NCBI GenBank assembly: GCA_945788675.1 | Contig: CALZMY010000038.1 | Coordinates: 1-8,253 of the forward strand | Source: an uncultured Gammaproteobacteria bacterium | GTDB lineage: Bacteria; Pseudomonadota; Gammaproteobacteria; SZUA-140 | Length of the DNA stretch: 8,253 bases | Direction of reading: 5' to 3' | Shown here: one piece after another, positions 1 through 6,509 of the stretch | How the letters are laid out: every line of letters begins with the position of its first letter | Position numbering within the stretch: the first letter of the stretch is position 1 | Notes under the pieces: model-generated | Told to the model about the DNA's origin: nothing | Databases searched by the model: none | The model's input: only the letters and a program-made list of their open reading frames with translations | Translations under genes and position numbers: made by a program

Positions 1-404
1 GCTTCAAGTTGATGCCACTGTTCGCGACCTTCAATCAGCAACACCTTCGATTCGGTCTCTTGCAAGATATAAAGAATGTTGTCGGGACGATCATTGACAT
101 AGAGCGGCACTACGACCAGCCCCATGCCCAGCGCCGCCTGTTCAAACGCCACCCATTGCACGCTGTTGCGCAGCATCACCGCGACACGATCTCCCGCTTG
201 CAACCCCTCTTTACGCAAGGCGATTTGCCACTTGGTAACACGCCACCCCACCTCGCGCCAGGTGAGCCTGCGCCACCGTTTTTCATGATTCAGATAATAA
301 CGATAGGCAACAGTATCAGGAGTCGCGTTGATGCGTTCACGCAGCAGGCCTGCCAATGTGCCTGCTTGCTCGGGGGTGATGATATGAGAGGTTGTGTTTG
401 TCAT
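1..404 (-). CDS. Long-chain acyl-CoA synthetase (AMP-forming), N-terminal part only
   Basis: The gene starts at ATG 404-402 and runs off the left edge, leaving 134 codons. It begins MTNTTSHIITPEQAG and contains the N-terminal features of the AMP-dependent synthetase/ligase (ANL) superfamily: a LTWREV motif near residue 48, GLQAGDRVAVMLRNSVQW at about 68-85 and a GLVVVPLYVNDRPDNILYIL stretch at about 94-113. These resemble the FAA1-like long-chain fatty acid-CoA ligases more than classical FadD. The family activates free fatty acids with ATP and CoA through an acyl-adenylate. The AMP-binding P-loop-like motif and the C-terminal domain lie outside the window, so substrate range cannot be judged. 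An in-frame TAA six codons upstream leaves this ATG as the only sensible start. The Shine-Dalgarno signal is weak (GCGAG about 4 bases upstream). It follows fadJ by 87 bases on the same strand and probably supplies that operon's acyl-CoA substrate. Confidence 0.88.
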   Translation of the reverse strand, partial: MTNTTSHIITPEQAGTLAGLLRERINATPDTVAYRYYLNHEKRWRRLTWREVGWRVTKWQIALRKEGLQAGDRVAVMLRNSVQWVAFEQAALGMGLVVVPLYVNDRPDNILYILQETESKVLLIEGREQWHQLE

Positions 405-437
405 AGTGCTCGCTGGCGTTTATCGTTTAGCGCATTA

Positions 438-466
438 CTGGATTCCGGCCTCCGCCGGAATGACGG
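438..466. repeat. Dispersed-repeat-like palindrome in the fadJ-synthetase gap
   Basis: The core at 442-461 is a perfect inverted repeat, ATTCCGGC - CTCC - GCCGGAAT, flanked by CTGG on the left and GACGG on the right. This wording matches the CTGGATTCC...GGAATGACG palindromes scattered between genes in many proteobacterial genomes (compare the dRS3 elements of Neisseria, ATTCCC...GGGAAT). That family resemblance is from memory. Only one copy is present in the window. On the minus strand no U-run follows the stem, so it does not look like an intrinsic terminator. It could still stabilise the 3' end of the upstream message or reduce read-through into the synthetase gene. It lies outside both coding regions. 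Confidence 0.6.
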
Positions 467-491
467 CATAAAAATCAATCAGGCAAAAAAG

Positions 492-2513
492 CTACAAACC
501 ATCCCACGCCTCATCCGGCGCAAAGCGCTCGCCATAACCCTGGTTTAATCCATCCATCTTCTCTTTCATCGACTTACTGCCGCTGGTATGGATATGGTGC
601 ATCGGCCCACCACGGAATGGTGCGAAGCCAGTACCAAAGATGATGCCAGCATCGAGCAGGTCATCGCTTTCGACAACCCCTTCACGCAGGCAGGCCATCG
701 ATTCATTCAACATGCGAAACATCATTCGCTCTGTAAGATCCGCCGGCAGAGTTGCCCCTTCAAGTTTCGCCTTCTCCGGCTTGCCTTTATTATAGCTATA
801 AAAACCACGGCCACTCTTACGCCCAAGATCACCATTGCTGACCATCTCACGCAGCTTGGCGGGAACATCTACCTCGAGACTCTGCGCCAGCGTCTCGGCG
901 ACGGCGAGACAGATGTCGAGCCCAACGGTATCGGCCAGCTCGATGGGGCCCATCGGCATGCCAAAATCAGTCGCTGCTTTGTCGATCAGTTCAGGGCGCA
1001 CCCCTTCACTTTCCAGCACGACGGCCTCTAATAGATACGGCATCAGGATACGGTTAACGAGGAAACCTGGACTACTCTTAACCGGTAGCGGCAGGCGATC
1101 GATCTGACGTGCAAAGGCGGCGGCCTGATTGGCAACTGTTTGACTGGTCTGTTTTCCTTTGACGATCTCAACCAGCTGCATCTGTGCTACCGGGTTGAAA
1201 AAGTGCAGACCAACAAGTCGCTTCGGGTCTTCCAGCACTTCACTCAACACTTCTAACGGGATACTGGAGGTATTGGTCGTCAACAGCGCAGTCGCCTTCA
1301 TGCGCGGTTCAAGTGTGCGATATAAATTCTGTTTCGCCTCGGCATTTTCAAAGATCGCTTCGATAATCACATCGGCACGCTCTACTCCGACGCCTTTTAC
1401 ATCCGGCATCAGGCGATCCATCGCCGCCTGAATCAGGCGCGGTTGTTTCAGTTTCTTTTTAAACAGTGCGTGAGCACGCTTCATCGCAGGCGCAATACGT
1501 TGTGGCGACTGATCCTGTAACGTAACGCGCAGGCCGCGCAGTGCACACCACGCGGCGATGTCGCCACCCATCACACCGGCACCGACCACATGGACACACT
1601 CGGCGTGAAATTTGTTTTTACGCCCCAGTGACTTCATCTCTTCCTGCAGGAAAAAGACTCGAATCAGGTTCTGTGCGGTATCACCCACCACCAGGTTGGC
1701 GACCGAGAGTGCTTCTTCGGCATACATCTTACTGGGGTTGTCGAAATATTTGCACCACAGATCGATCATCGCATAAGGGGCAGGGTAGTGATCTGGATTT
1801 GCCTTTTTAGCGACAGTACGTTTCAGATACTTCGCCAGTAGTGGACGGACTAAAGGGTGATTTGAAAGGCGCGCCAAACGACCGGAACGATAAGGTGCAG
1901 GTACCTCGGCAATGATCATTTTAGCGGCGCGCAGCAGCTGCCGTTGTGGTACGGCGTAATCGATCAGCCCCACTTTCTTTGCAGCGCGAGCACTGAGCGC
2001 ACGACCACTCAACATCATATCCATGGCGGTTGGCGCACCCAACAGACGCGGTGCTCGTACGCTACCGCCAAAACCGGGATGGATCCCAAGACGCACTTCA
2101 GGCAACCCCAGGCGCGTCTTTGGATCTTCATCGGCGATGCGATAACGCGTCGCCAACGCCAGCTCCAGGCCGCCACCGAGACAGAAACCGCTAATCAAAC
2201 TGACGGTCGGGAACGAAAAGGACTCCAGCCGATTGAGCACGGTATGCATGCCACGCATGAACTCCGCCGCCTGCTCAACACTCTCCATACTGGTAAAGCC
2301 CTTGATGTCGGCACCGGCGATAAAGCCACTCGCCTTATCCGACAGGACCACCAATCCTCTCGGTGGTTTCGATTCGATCGCCTGAAGGTGTGCATCAAAC
2401 TCTGCAATGGTCTCGACCGAAAGTACGTTGGTGCTGGTATCCGCCATATCGAAATGCAGCCATGCGATGTCATCAGCATCGCGCTCAATCCGCCAATGTC
2501 TCTGCTCTGTCAT
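492..2513 (-). CDS. fadJ: FadJ-type enoyl-CoA hydratase / 3-hydroxyacyl-CoA dehydrogenase
   Basis: This 673-residue protein is the alpha subunit of the bacterial fatty acid oxidation complex. It hydrates trans-2-enoyl-CoA and then oxidises L-3-hydroxyacyl-CoA with NAD+. The N-terminal crotonase domain (about 1-190) shows AGADIK at 66-71, the oxyanion-hole GGG at 113-115 and two catalytic glutamates, E117 (GGGLEL) and E139 (GLPEVRLGI), at nearly the FadB positions. The Rossmann motif GAGVMG is at 311-316. The dehydrogenase pair is H437 (GLHFFNP) and E449 (QLVEI), 12 residues apart as in FadB. C-terminal dehydrogenase-domain motifs follow: SPGFLVNRI from 481, GMPMGPIELADTVG from 518 and GRKSGRGFYSY at 564-574. 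The protein is about 40 residues shorter than E. coli FadJ (714) or FadB (729), with all active-site motifs kept. ATG 2513 sits 4 bases after the thiolase stop. The thiolase-before-alpha order is that of fadIJ, not fadBA, which supports the fadJ name. The exact ortholog class remains an inference. Confidence 0.93.
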   Translation of the reverse strand: MTEQRHWRIERDADDIAWLHFDMADTSTNVLSVETIAEFDAHLQAIESKPPRGLVVLSDKASGFIAGADIKGFTSMESVEQAAEFMRGMHTVLNRLESFSFPTVSLISGFCLGGGLELALATRYRIADEDPKTRLGLPEVRLGIHPGFGGSVRAPRLLGAPTAMDMMLSGRALSARAAKKVGLIDYAVPQRQLLRAAKMIIAEVPAPYRSGRLARLSNHPLVRPLLAKYLKRTVAKKANPDHYPAPYAMIDLWCKYFDNPSKMYAEEALSVANLVVGDTAQNLIRVFFLQEEMKSLGRKNKFHAECVHVVGAGVMGGDIAAWCALRGLRVTLQDQSPQRIAPAMKRAHALFKKKLKQPRLIQAAMDRLMPDVKGVGVERADVIIEAIFENAEAKQNLYRTLEPRMKATALLTTNTSSIPLEVLSEVLEDPKRLVGLHFFNPVAQMQLVEIVKGKQTSQTVANQAAAFARQIDRLPLPVKSSPGFLVNRILMPYLLEAVVLESEGVRPELIDKAATDFGMPMGPIELADTVGLDICLAVAETLAQSLEVDVPAKLREMVSNGDLGRKSGRGFYSYNKGKPEKAKLEGATLPADLTERMMFRMLNESMACLREGVVESDDLLDAGIIFGTGFAPFRGGPMHHIHTSGSKSMKEKMDGLNQGYGERFAPDEAWDGL

Positions 2514-2517
2514 AAGT

Positions 2518-3831
2518 CTAATCCTTATCCCTTGTGACTAACATTGCGCCCCCCTGGCCACCGCCAATACAGAGACTGGCCATACCATGTTGTGCGTCAT
2601 TACGTTGCAGCACATTCAATATGTGCAACACGATGCGTGCGCCACTGGCACCGACCGGATGACCAAGACTGACGCCACCCCCATCGACATTGAGACGTGC
2701 TCGATCGATCTTGCCAAGTGGCTCTTTCAGGCCCAGTTCATTTTTACAGTAATCTTCATCTTGCCACGCCTCGACACAGGCGAGCACCTGGGTCGCGAAG
2801 GCCTCGTTGACTTCCCAGTAATCGACATCATCGATCGCCATCTTCTGACGTTTGAGGATCGGCGCCATCGCATGCGCCGGCCCCAGCCCCATCTGAGCCG
2901 GGTCAAGCCCCGCCCATTCGCTATCTACGATTCGCCCCATCACCTTCAGGCCATACTTTTCAACGGCATGTTCACTGGCGAGGATCAACATCGCTGCACC
3001 ATCGGTCACCTGCGCGCTGTTACCGGCGGTCACCTTGCCAAACTTACGATCGAAAACCGGGCGCAGCTTGGCAAGTTTTTCGACTGAACTATCACCACGC
3101 ACACCGTCATCCTGTTCGTAACTCTTACCTCGAGCATCATAAACCGCCTCGATTTCATCATCGAGATAGCCAGCCTCCTGAGCGGCGGCAAGGCGTTTAT
3201 GACTATCCACCGCAAAGGCGTCCATGGTCTCGCGACTAATACCAAAACGATAGGCGAGGTTTTCTGCCGTCTGCCCCATCGACAACCCAATCACCGGATC
3301 ACTGAGGCCACGCAACAGACCAATGATCGGCTTGAGATGCCCACCACGCAGCTTGCCCAGCGCCTTCATCTTCTGACCAAATTTTTTCGCGCCCATCCAT
3401 TCGCCCAGCCATGCCACCATCTTGTCATTGAGCAGCACTGGCGCATGGCTCATCGACTCGGCACCGCCTGCCAGTACCAGATCGGAGCGACCACTTTTGA
3501 TATTCTGGAAGGCACAGTCGAGTGCCTGTAGACCGGAGGCGCAGTTGCGTTGTACCGTCCACGCCGGTAGATGATTATCGCAACCGAGCCGCAGTGCGAC
3601 GATGCGCGCGACGTTAACCTCGTCAGGCGTCGGCATGACACAACCCAGGATCACCTCATCGAGCTCTGAAATTTCAAACGGCTGACGTGCCAGCAGTGGT
3701 CGCGCCGCAGCAACCGCCAGATCCGATGCGAGAAAGGGTCCGGGGGCACCTTTTGCCTTCAAAAAAGGAGTGCGACTGCCATCAACCACATAAACGGCAC
3801 CCCCTGACTTTTTCTTTTTACGTGTCGCCAT
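2518..3831 (-). CDS. fadI: FadI-type 3-ketoacyl-CoA thiolase (acetyl-CoA C-acyltransferase)
   Basis: This 437-residue enzyme performs the last beta-oxidation step, cleaving 3-ketoacyl-CoA with CoA into acetyl-CoA and a shortened acyl-CoA. The nucleophilic cysteine is C97 in QRNCASGLQAL. The other active-site elements are NEAFA at 342-346, H391 in GHPVGASGARI and the proton-transfer C421 in CIGGGQGGAM. The length matches E. coli FadI (436) rather than FadA (387). The extra length is largely an enlarged loop region (about 131-185) before GLSMGQTAENLA. In related trifunctional complexes this loop helps subunit or membrane contact, which is inferred here, not seen. The N-terminus is unusually basic (MATRKKKKSGG) and encoded by an A-rich tract. 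ATG 3831 has a good Shine-Dalgarno AGAGGA 8 bases upstream. It follows fadE by 27 bases and precedes fadJ by 4, so it should form the beta subunit of a complex with that product. Confidence 0.93.
   Translation of the reverse strand: MATRKKKKSGGAVYVVDGSRTPFLKAKGAPGPFLASDLAVAAARPLLARQPFEISELDEVILGCVMPTPDEVNVARIVALRLGCDNHLPAWTVQRNCASGLQALDCAFQNIKSGRSDLVLAGGAESMSHAPVLLNDKMVAWLGEWMGAKKFGQKMKALGKLRGGHLKPIIGLLRGLSDPVIGLSMGQTAENLAYRFGISRETMDAFAVDSHKRLAAAQEAGYLDDEIEAVYDARGKSYEQDDGVRGDSSVEKLAKLRPVFDRKFGKVTAGNSAQVTDGAAMLILASEHAVEKYGLKVMGRIVDSEWAGLDPAQMGLGPAHAMAPILKRQKMAIDDVDYWEVNEAFATQVLACVEAWQDEDYCKNELGLKEPLGKIDRARLNVDGGGVSLGHPVGASGARIVLHILNVLQRNDAQHGMASLCIGGGQGGAMLVTRDKD
2521..2526 (-). promoter_or_regulatory. 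fadJ ribosome binding site overlapping the thiolase 3' end
   Basis: The minus-strand reading AAGGAT lies 7 bases before the fadJ ATG (2513) and is made of the last two sense codons (Lys, Asp) of the thiolase gene, directly before its TAG stop (2520-2518). Ribosomes finishing the thiolase therefore pass over and release at the fadJ initiation site. This suggests translational coupling and a matched supply of the two subunits. The spacing also fixes the fadJ start. Confidence 0.7.
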
Positions 3832-3858
3832 CTGTTGCGTCCTCTATGTCCAGTCGTT

Positions 3859-6285
3859 CTAATCCCAATAATCCTGGGGGAAATCATCCACCTTGATCAC
3901 TTCGTCTCTTGCAGAGGTGGCGTTACGTACCAGCGCCGCCTCTTTTTCATCGATCACACCCTGCTGGATGGCCGCCTGTAGTACCGCCTCATCCATCCCT
4001 TGCGCCAGGTCACCTTTACGCTGTGCCTGCTGAATCTTTTTCTCTACCGGTTCAGCAAGGATCACCTTAACCAGCCCGTCCTCAATACGTCCGATGGCCT
4101 CATTGGTATCACTGGTAGTAAAGACACCACGGGTCAGGCGGTCGCGCGCTTCGGAAGGCTCAAGAATGACACCCGCCACCTTATGACCAAGACGATCGTC
4201 AGTCCCAGCATAGGGTTTGCCCAACGGGAAGATCAGGATGCGTAGACAACGTGCAATCATACGGTCCGGGAAGTTAGCCAGGAGTTCATGCAAGCGTTTC
4301 TGGATGATGTATAGCGACTCCTGACACGACCACTCCAGCAACGGCCAGTCTTCATCGGGGCAACTTTGGTCTTCAAAACGTTTCAATGCTGCGGAACCGA
4401 GATAGAGATGACTCAACACATCGGCAAGGCGACCCGAGAGCTTTTCTCTACGTTTCAACTCGCCACCCAGTACCAACATCGAGATATCAGAGACCAGCGC
4501 AAAGGCAGCGCTCATGCGAGTTAGCTGGCGATAGTAGCGCCGGGCACGTTTATCCCCCGGCACTCGCACAAAACATGCGCCCGTCAGGCCGAGGTAAAAA
4601 GCACGCACCATATTGCTGAGGGTGAAACCAATATGGCCAAAAAAGGCATGATCGAAATCGGCCGCGCCACGTTTTTTATCGCTATCACCCACCGCCTGCA
4701 TCTCCTTTAATACATAGGGGTGACAGCGTACCGCCCCCTGACCAAAGGTGATCAAACTGCGAGTGAGGATGTTGGCGCCTTCAACGGTAATACTAATCGG
4801 AATCGCTTGATAGACACGCCCAATCAGGTTGCGTGGACCCATGCAGATACCGGTACCGCCCTGCACATCCATCGCATCATTGATCACCGCGCGCATGCAT
4901 TCGGTAAGATTGTACTTAACAATCGCCGATGCGACTGATGGTTTCTCACCAAGATCGACCGCACTGGCGGTGATGGTACGCGCGGCATCCATCATATAGG
5001 TGTTTCCGGCGATACGGGTGAGTGCCTCTTCGACCCCTTCAAATTTACCAATGGGCATCTTGAACTGTTTACGAATACGCGCATAGCCACCGGTCGCACG
5101 GCACGCCAGCTTACCGCCACCGGTGCTCAATGCAGGTAACGAGATCGAGCGTCCTGCGGCAAGGCTCTCCATCAACATGCGCCAGCCGTTGCCGATGCCA
5201 CTCTTGTCACCGATCACCCACTCCATCGGGATGAAGACATCTTTACCCCAGTTGGGGCCGTTCTGAAACATGATATTGAGCGGCGCATGACGCGTGCCGA
5301 TCGAAACACCGGGGGTATCGGTCGGGATCAATGCCAGTGTGATGCCAAGATCCTCCTTATCTCCCAGCAGTTGATCGGGATCTTTAAGCTTGAAGGCGAG
5401 CCCCAGTACCGTTGCTACCGGCCCCAGTGTGATGTAACGCTTGGCCCAGTTGAGACGGATACCGACCACCTCTTCACCTTCAAACATCCCTTTTTCCACA
5501 ATACCGAGATCCGGCATGCTACTGGCATCGCTACCGGCATCGGGACCAGTCAATGCAAAACAGGGCACCTCTTCACCGCGCGCGAGGCGTGGCAGATAGT
5601 GATCCTTCTGCGCCTCGGTGCCGTAGTGCAACAGCAACTCCGCCGGGCCGAGTGAGTTGGGTACCATCACCGTCACCGCGGCAGTGGTACAACGGCTGGA
5701 GATTTTCATGACCACGGCTGAGTGCGCCAGTGCCGAGAACTCAAGACCACCATACTTCTTCGGAATAATCATGCCAAAGAAGCCTTTATCCTTGATGAAC
5801 TGCCACACCTCTGGCGACAGGTCGTGCAACTTTTCAGTGACCTCCCAGTCACTGACCATATGACACAGATCGTCGACCGGGCCATCGAGGAAGGCACGCT
5901 CCTCAGCAGTGAGTCGCGGTGCTGGGAATGACAGCAGACGTTGCCAATTGGGTCGCCCGCTGAAAAGTTCACCATCCCACCACACTGAACCCGCCTCCAG
6001 TGCCTCACGCTCGGTTTGCGACATCGATGGCAGCGCTTTGCGAAAGGCCCTCAGGACGTGATTACTAATCAATTTTTTACGTAGTGGCGGAACATTGACA
6101 GGAACGGCGATCAGCAGAAATGTCGCCCACGCAAGATAGAGTGAAACGGTAATTGGGATGAAAAAGAGACTCCAGCAGATCAGATAGATCGCTATCAGCA
6201 GCGTTGATAGCATCAGAGGCAGGCGTTGATAGGTGGCAGTACCGACCACAACAGCAAATCCCGCAAACCAGGTAAGCATCTCCAT
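3859..6285 (-). CDS. fadE: FadE-type acyl-CoA dehydrogenase, membrane-anchored
   Basis: This 808-residue flavoprotein introduces the trans-2 double bond into acyl-CoA, normally passing electrons via electron transfer flavoprotein to the quinone pool. It closely resembles E. coli FadE (814) along its whole length. Two or three hydrophobic segments at about 4-17, 22-45 and 46-62 indicate an inner-membrane anchor. Then come conserved PLRKKLIS (67-74), MSQTEREALEAG (88-99), RLTAEERAFLDGPVDD (124-139), FFGMIIPKKYGGLEFSA (169-185) and the FAD/substrate loop CFALTGPDAGSDA (242-254). The likely catalytic base is E502 in TVEGANILTRS, followed by FGQGAVRCHPYVL. A long C-terminal region typical of FadE ends in VDDF; the basic tail of the E. 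coli protein is missing. ATG 6285 has AAGGGA 7 bases upstream. A second ATG two codons later lacks a properly spaced ribosome site. It is the first gene of the fadE-fadI-fadJ-synthetase cluster and faces xth across a 224-base control region. Confidence 0.95.
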   Translation of the reverse strand: MEMLTWFAGFAVVVGTATYQRLPLMLSTLLIAIYLICWSLFFIPITVSLYLAWATFLLIAVPVNVPPLRKKLISNHVLRAFRKALPSMSQTEREALEAGSVWWDGELFSGRPNWQRLLSFPAPRLTAEERAFLDGPVDDLCHMVSDWEVTEKLHDLSPEVWQFIKDKGFFGMIIPKKYGGLEFSALAHSAVVMKISSRCTTAAVTVMVPNSLGPAELLLHYGTEAQKDHYLPRLARGEEVPCFALTGPDAGSDASSMPDLGIVEKGMFEGEEVVGIRLNWAKRYITLGPVATVLGLAFKLKDPDQLLGDKEDLGITLALIPTDTPGVSIGTRHAPLNIMFQNGPNWGKDVFIPMEWVIGDKSGIGNGWRMLMESLAAGRSISLPALSTGGGKLACRATGGYARIRKQFKMPIGKFEGVEEALTRIAGNTYMMDAARTITASAVDLGEKPSVASAIVKYNLTECMRAVINDAMDVQGGTGICMGPRNLIGRVYQAIPISITVEGANILTRSLITFGQGAVRCHPYVLKEMQAVGDSDKKRGAADFDHAFFGHIGFTLSNMVRAFYLGLTGACFVRVPGDKRARRYYRQLTRMSAAFALVSDISMLVLGGELKRREKLSGRLADVLSHLYLGSAALKRFEDQSCPDEDWPLLEWSCQESLYIIQKRLHELLANFPDRMIARCLRILIFPLGKPYAGTDDRLGHKVAGVILEPSEARDRLTRGVFTTSDTNEAIGRIEDGLVKVILAEPVEKKIQQAQRKGDLAQGMDEAVLQAAIQQGVIDEKEAALVRNATSARDEVIKVDDFPQDYWD

Positions 6286-6319
6286 ATTCTCTTCCCTTCT
6301 GAGCTAGCGTTCTACAGTT

Positions 6320-6348
6320 TTGTTATATAACACAATAGTTGCTATATT
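6320..6348 (+). promoter_or_regulatory. Candidate sigma70 promoter for xth-ubiD
   Basis: A -35-like TTGTTA (6320-6325, four of six consensus bases) is followed by a 17-base spacer and a -10-like TATATT (6343-6348, five of six). This predicts a start near 6355 and an untranslated leader of about 155 bases before the xth ATG. The region is AT-rich, which raises the chance of accidental matches, so this is a candidate only. Confidence 0.35.
6321..6332. promoter_or_regulatory. Perfect 12-base palindrome, possible operator
   Basis: TGTTATATAACA reads the same on both strands. It overlaps the -35 box of the rightward candidate promoter and would lie just downstream of a leftward start if the TATAAA at 6360-6355 is the fadE -10 box. 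A protein bound here could affect both transcripts. It does not match an operator I recognise, and short AT palindromes arise easily in such DNA. Confidence 0.25.
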
Positions 6349-6354
6349 TTTAGT

Positions 6355-6360
6355 TTTATA
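6355..6360 (-). promoter_or_regulatory. Weak candidate -10 box for the fadE operon
   Basis: On the minus strand TATAAA (five of six consensus bases) stands about 70 bases before the fadE ATG. With a 17-base spacer its -35 would be TGCATA, only three of six, so an activator or another sigma-dependent start could be involved. A better -35 match, TTGTCA, lies at 6374-6369, only 8 bases from this box. At 17-18 bases from that TTGTCA there is no good -10. Confidence 0.2.
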
Positions 6361-6509
6361 CAATTTTGTGACAAAGGTATGCACTTGTCCTATCGGCGGG
6401 GGAATGCTTTTCTAAAACCTGAAAATAGTAGTCGTTTTCGCGCCCTTTTCATTACCCATAGAAAACCACGGGACAAATCATAAAATCAATCCATCACCCA
6501 TCAATCACT

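Larger units (their letters stand above)
6286..6509. other. Divergent intergenic control region between fadE and xth
   Basis: These 224 bases carry no credible gene. The part next to fadE (about 6310-6380) is strikingly AT-rich compared with the flanking coding DNA and holds candidate promoter boxes for both directions plus two short palindromes: TGTTATATAACA (6321-6332) and TTTGT-G-ACAAA (6365-6375). The part next to xth (about 6481-6509) is poor in G, and repeats ATCAATC at 6485-6491 and 6500-6506. I find no clear match to the E. coli FadR operator, to a two-sided CRP site or to the PsrA-type GAAAC...GTTTC pattern. A lipid-responsive regulator would be expected here from what fadE does, but its identity is not visible. 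Confidence 0.6.

Noticed and set aside
442..461. Intrinsic terminator after fadJ
   Set aside because: The stem is good, but on the minus strand it is followed by AGTAATGCG rather than a T-run. The T-rich stretch CTTTTTTG right after the fadJ stop precedes the stem instead of following it.
9..548. Plus-strand open frame of 179 codons across the left end
   Set aside because: It lies antisense to the acyl-CoA synthetase, crosses the intergenic hairpin and runs into the fadJ 3' end. It has low-complexity, His/Gln-rich composition and no family resemblance. It is a shadow of the coding strand.
1944..2537. Plus-strand open frame of 197 codons antisense to fadJ
   Set aside because: The translation shows no recognisable motif, it covers the conserved hydratase domain on the other strand, and it has no convincing ribosome site or neighbours. 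A shadow frame.
6366..6388. CRP (cAMP receptor protein) site from the TGTGA at 6367-6371
   Set aside because: The required second half TCACA six bases further is absent (TATGC there). Only a half-site is present.
6421..6439. Hairpin GAAAA...TTTTC as a terminator or regulatory stem
   Set aside because: The stem is only five weak A/T-rich pairs around a nine-base loop, which is expected by chance in this AT-rich region.
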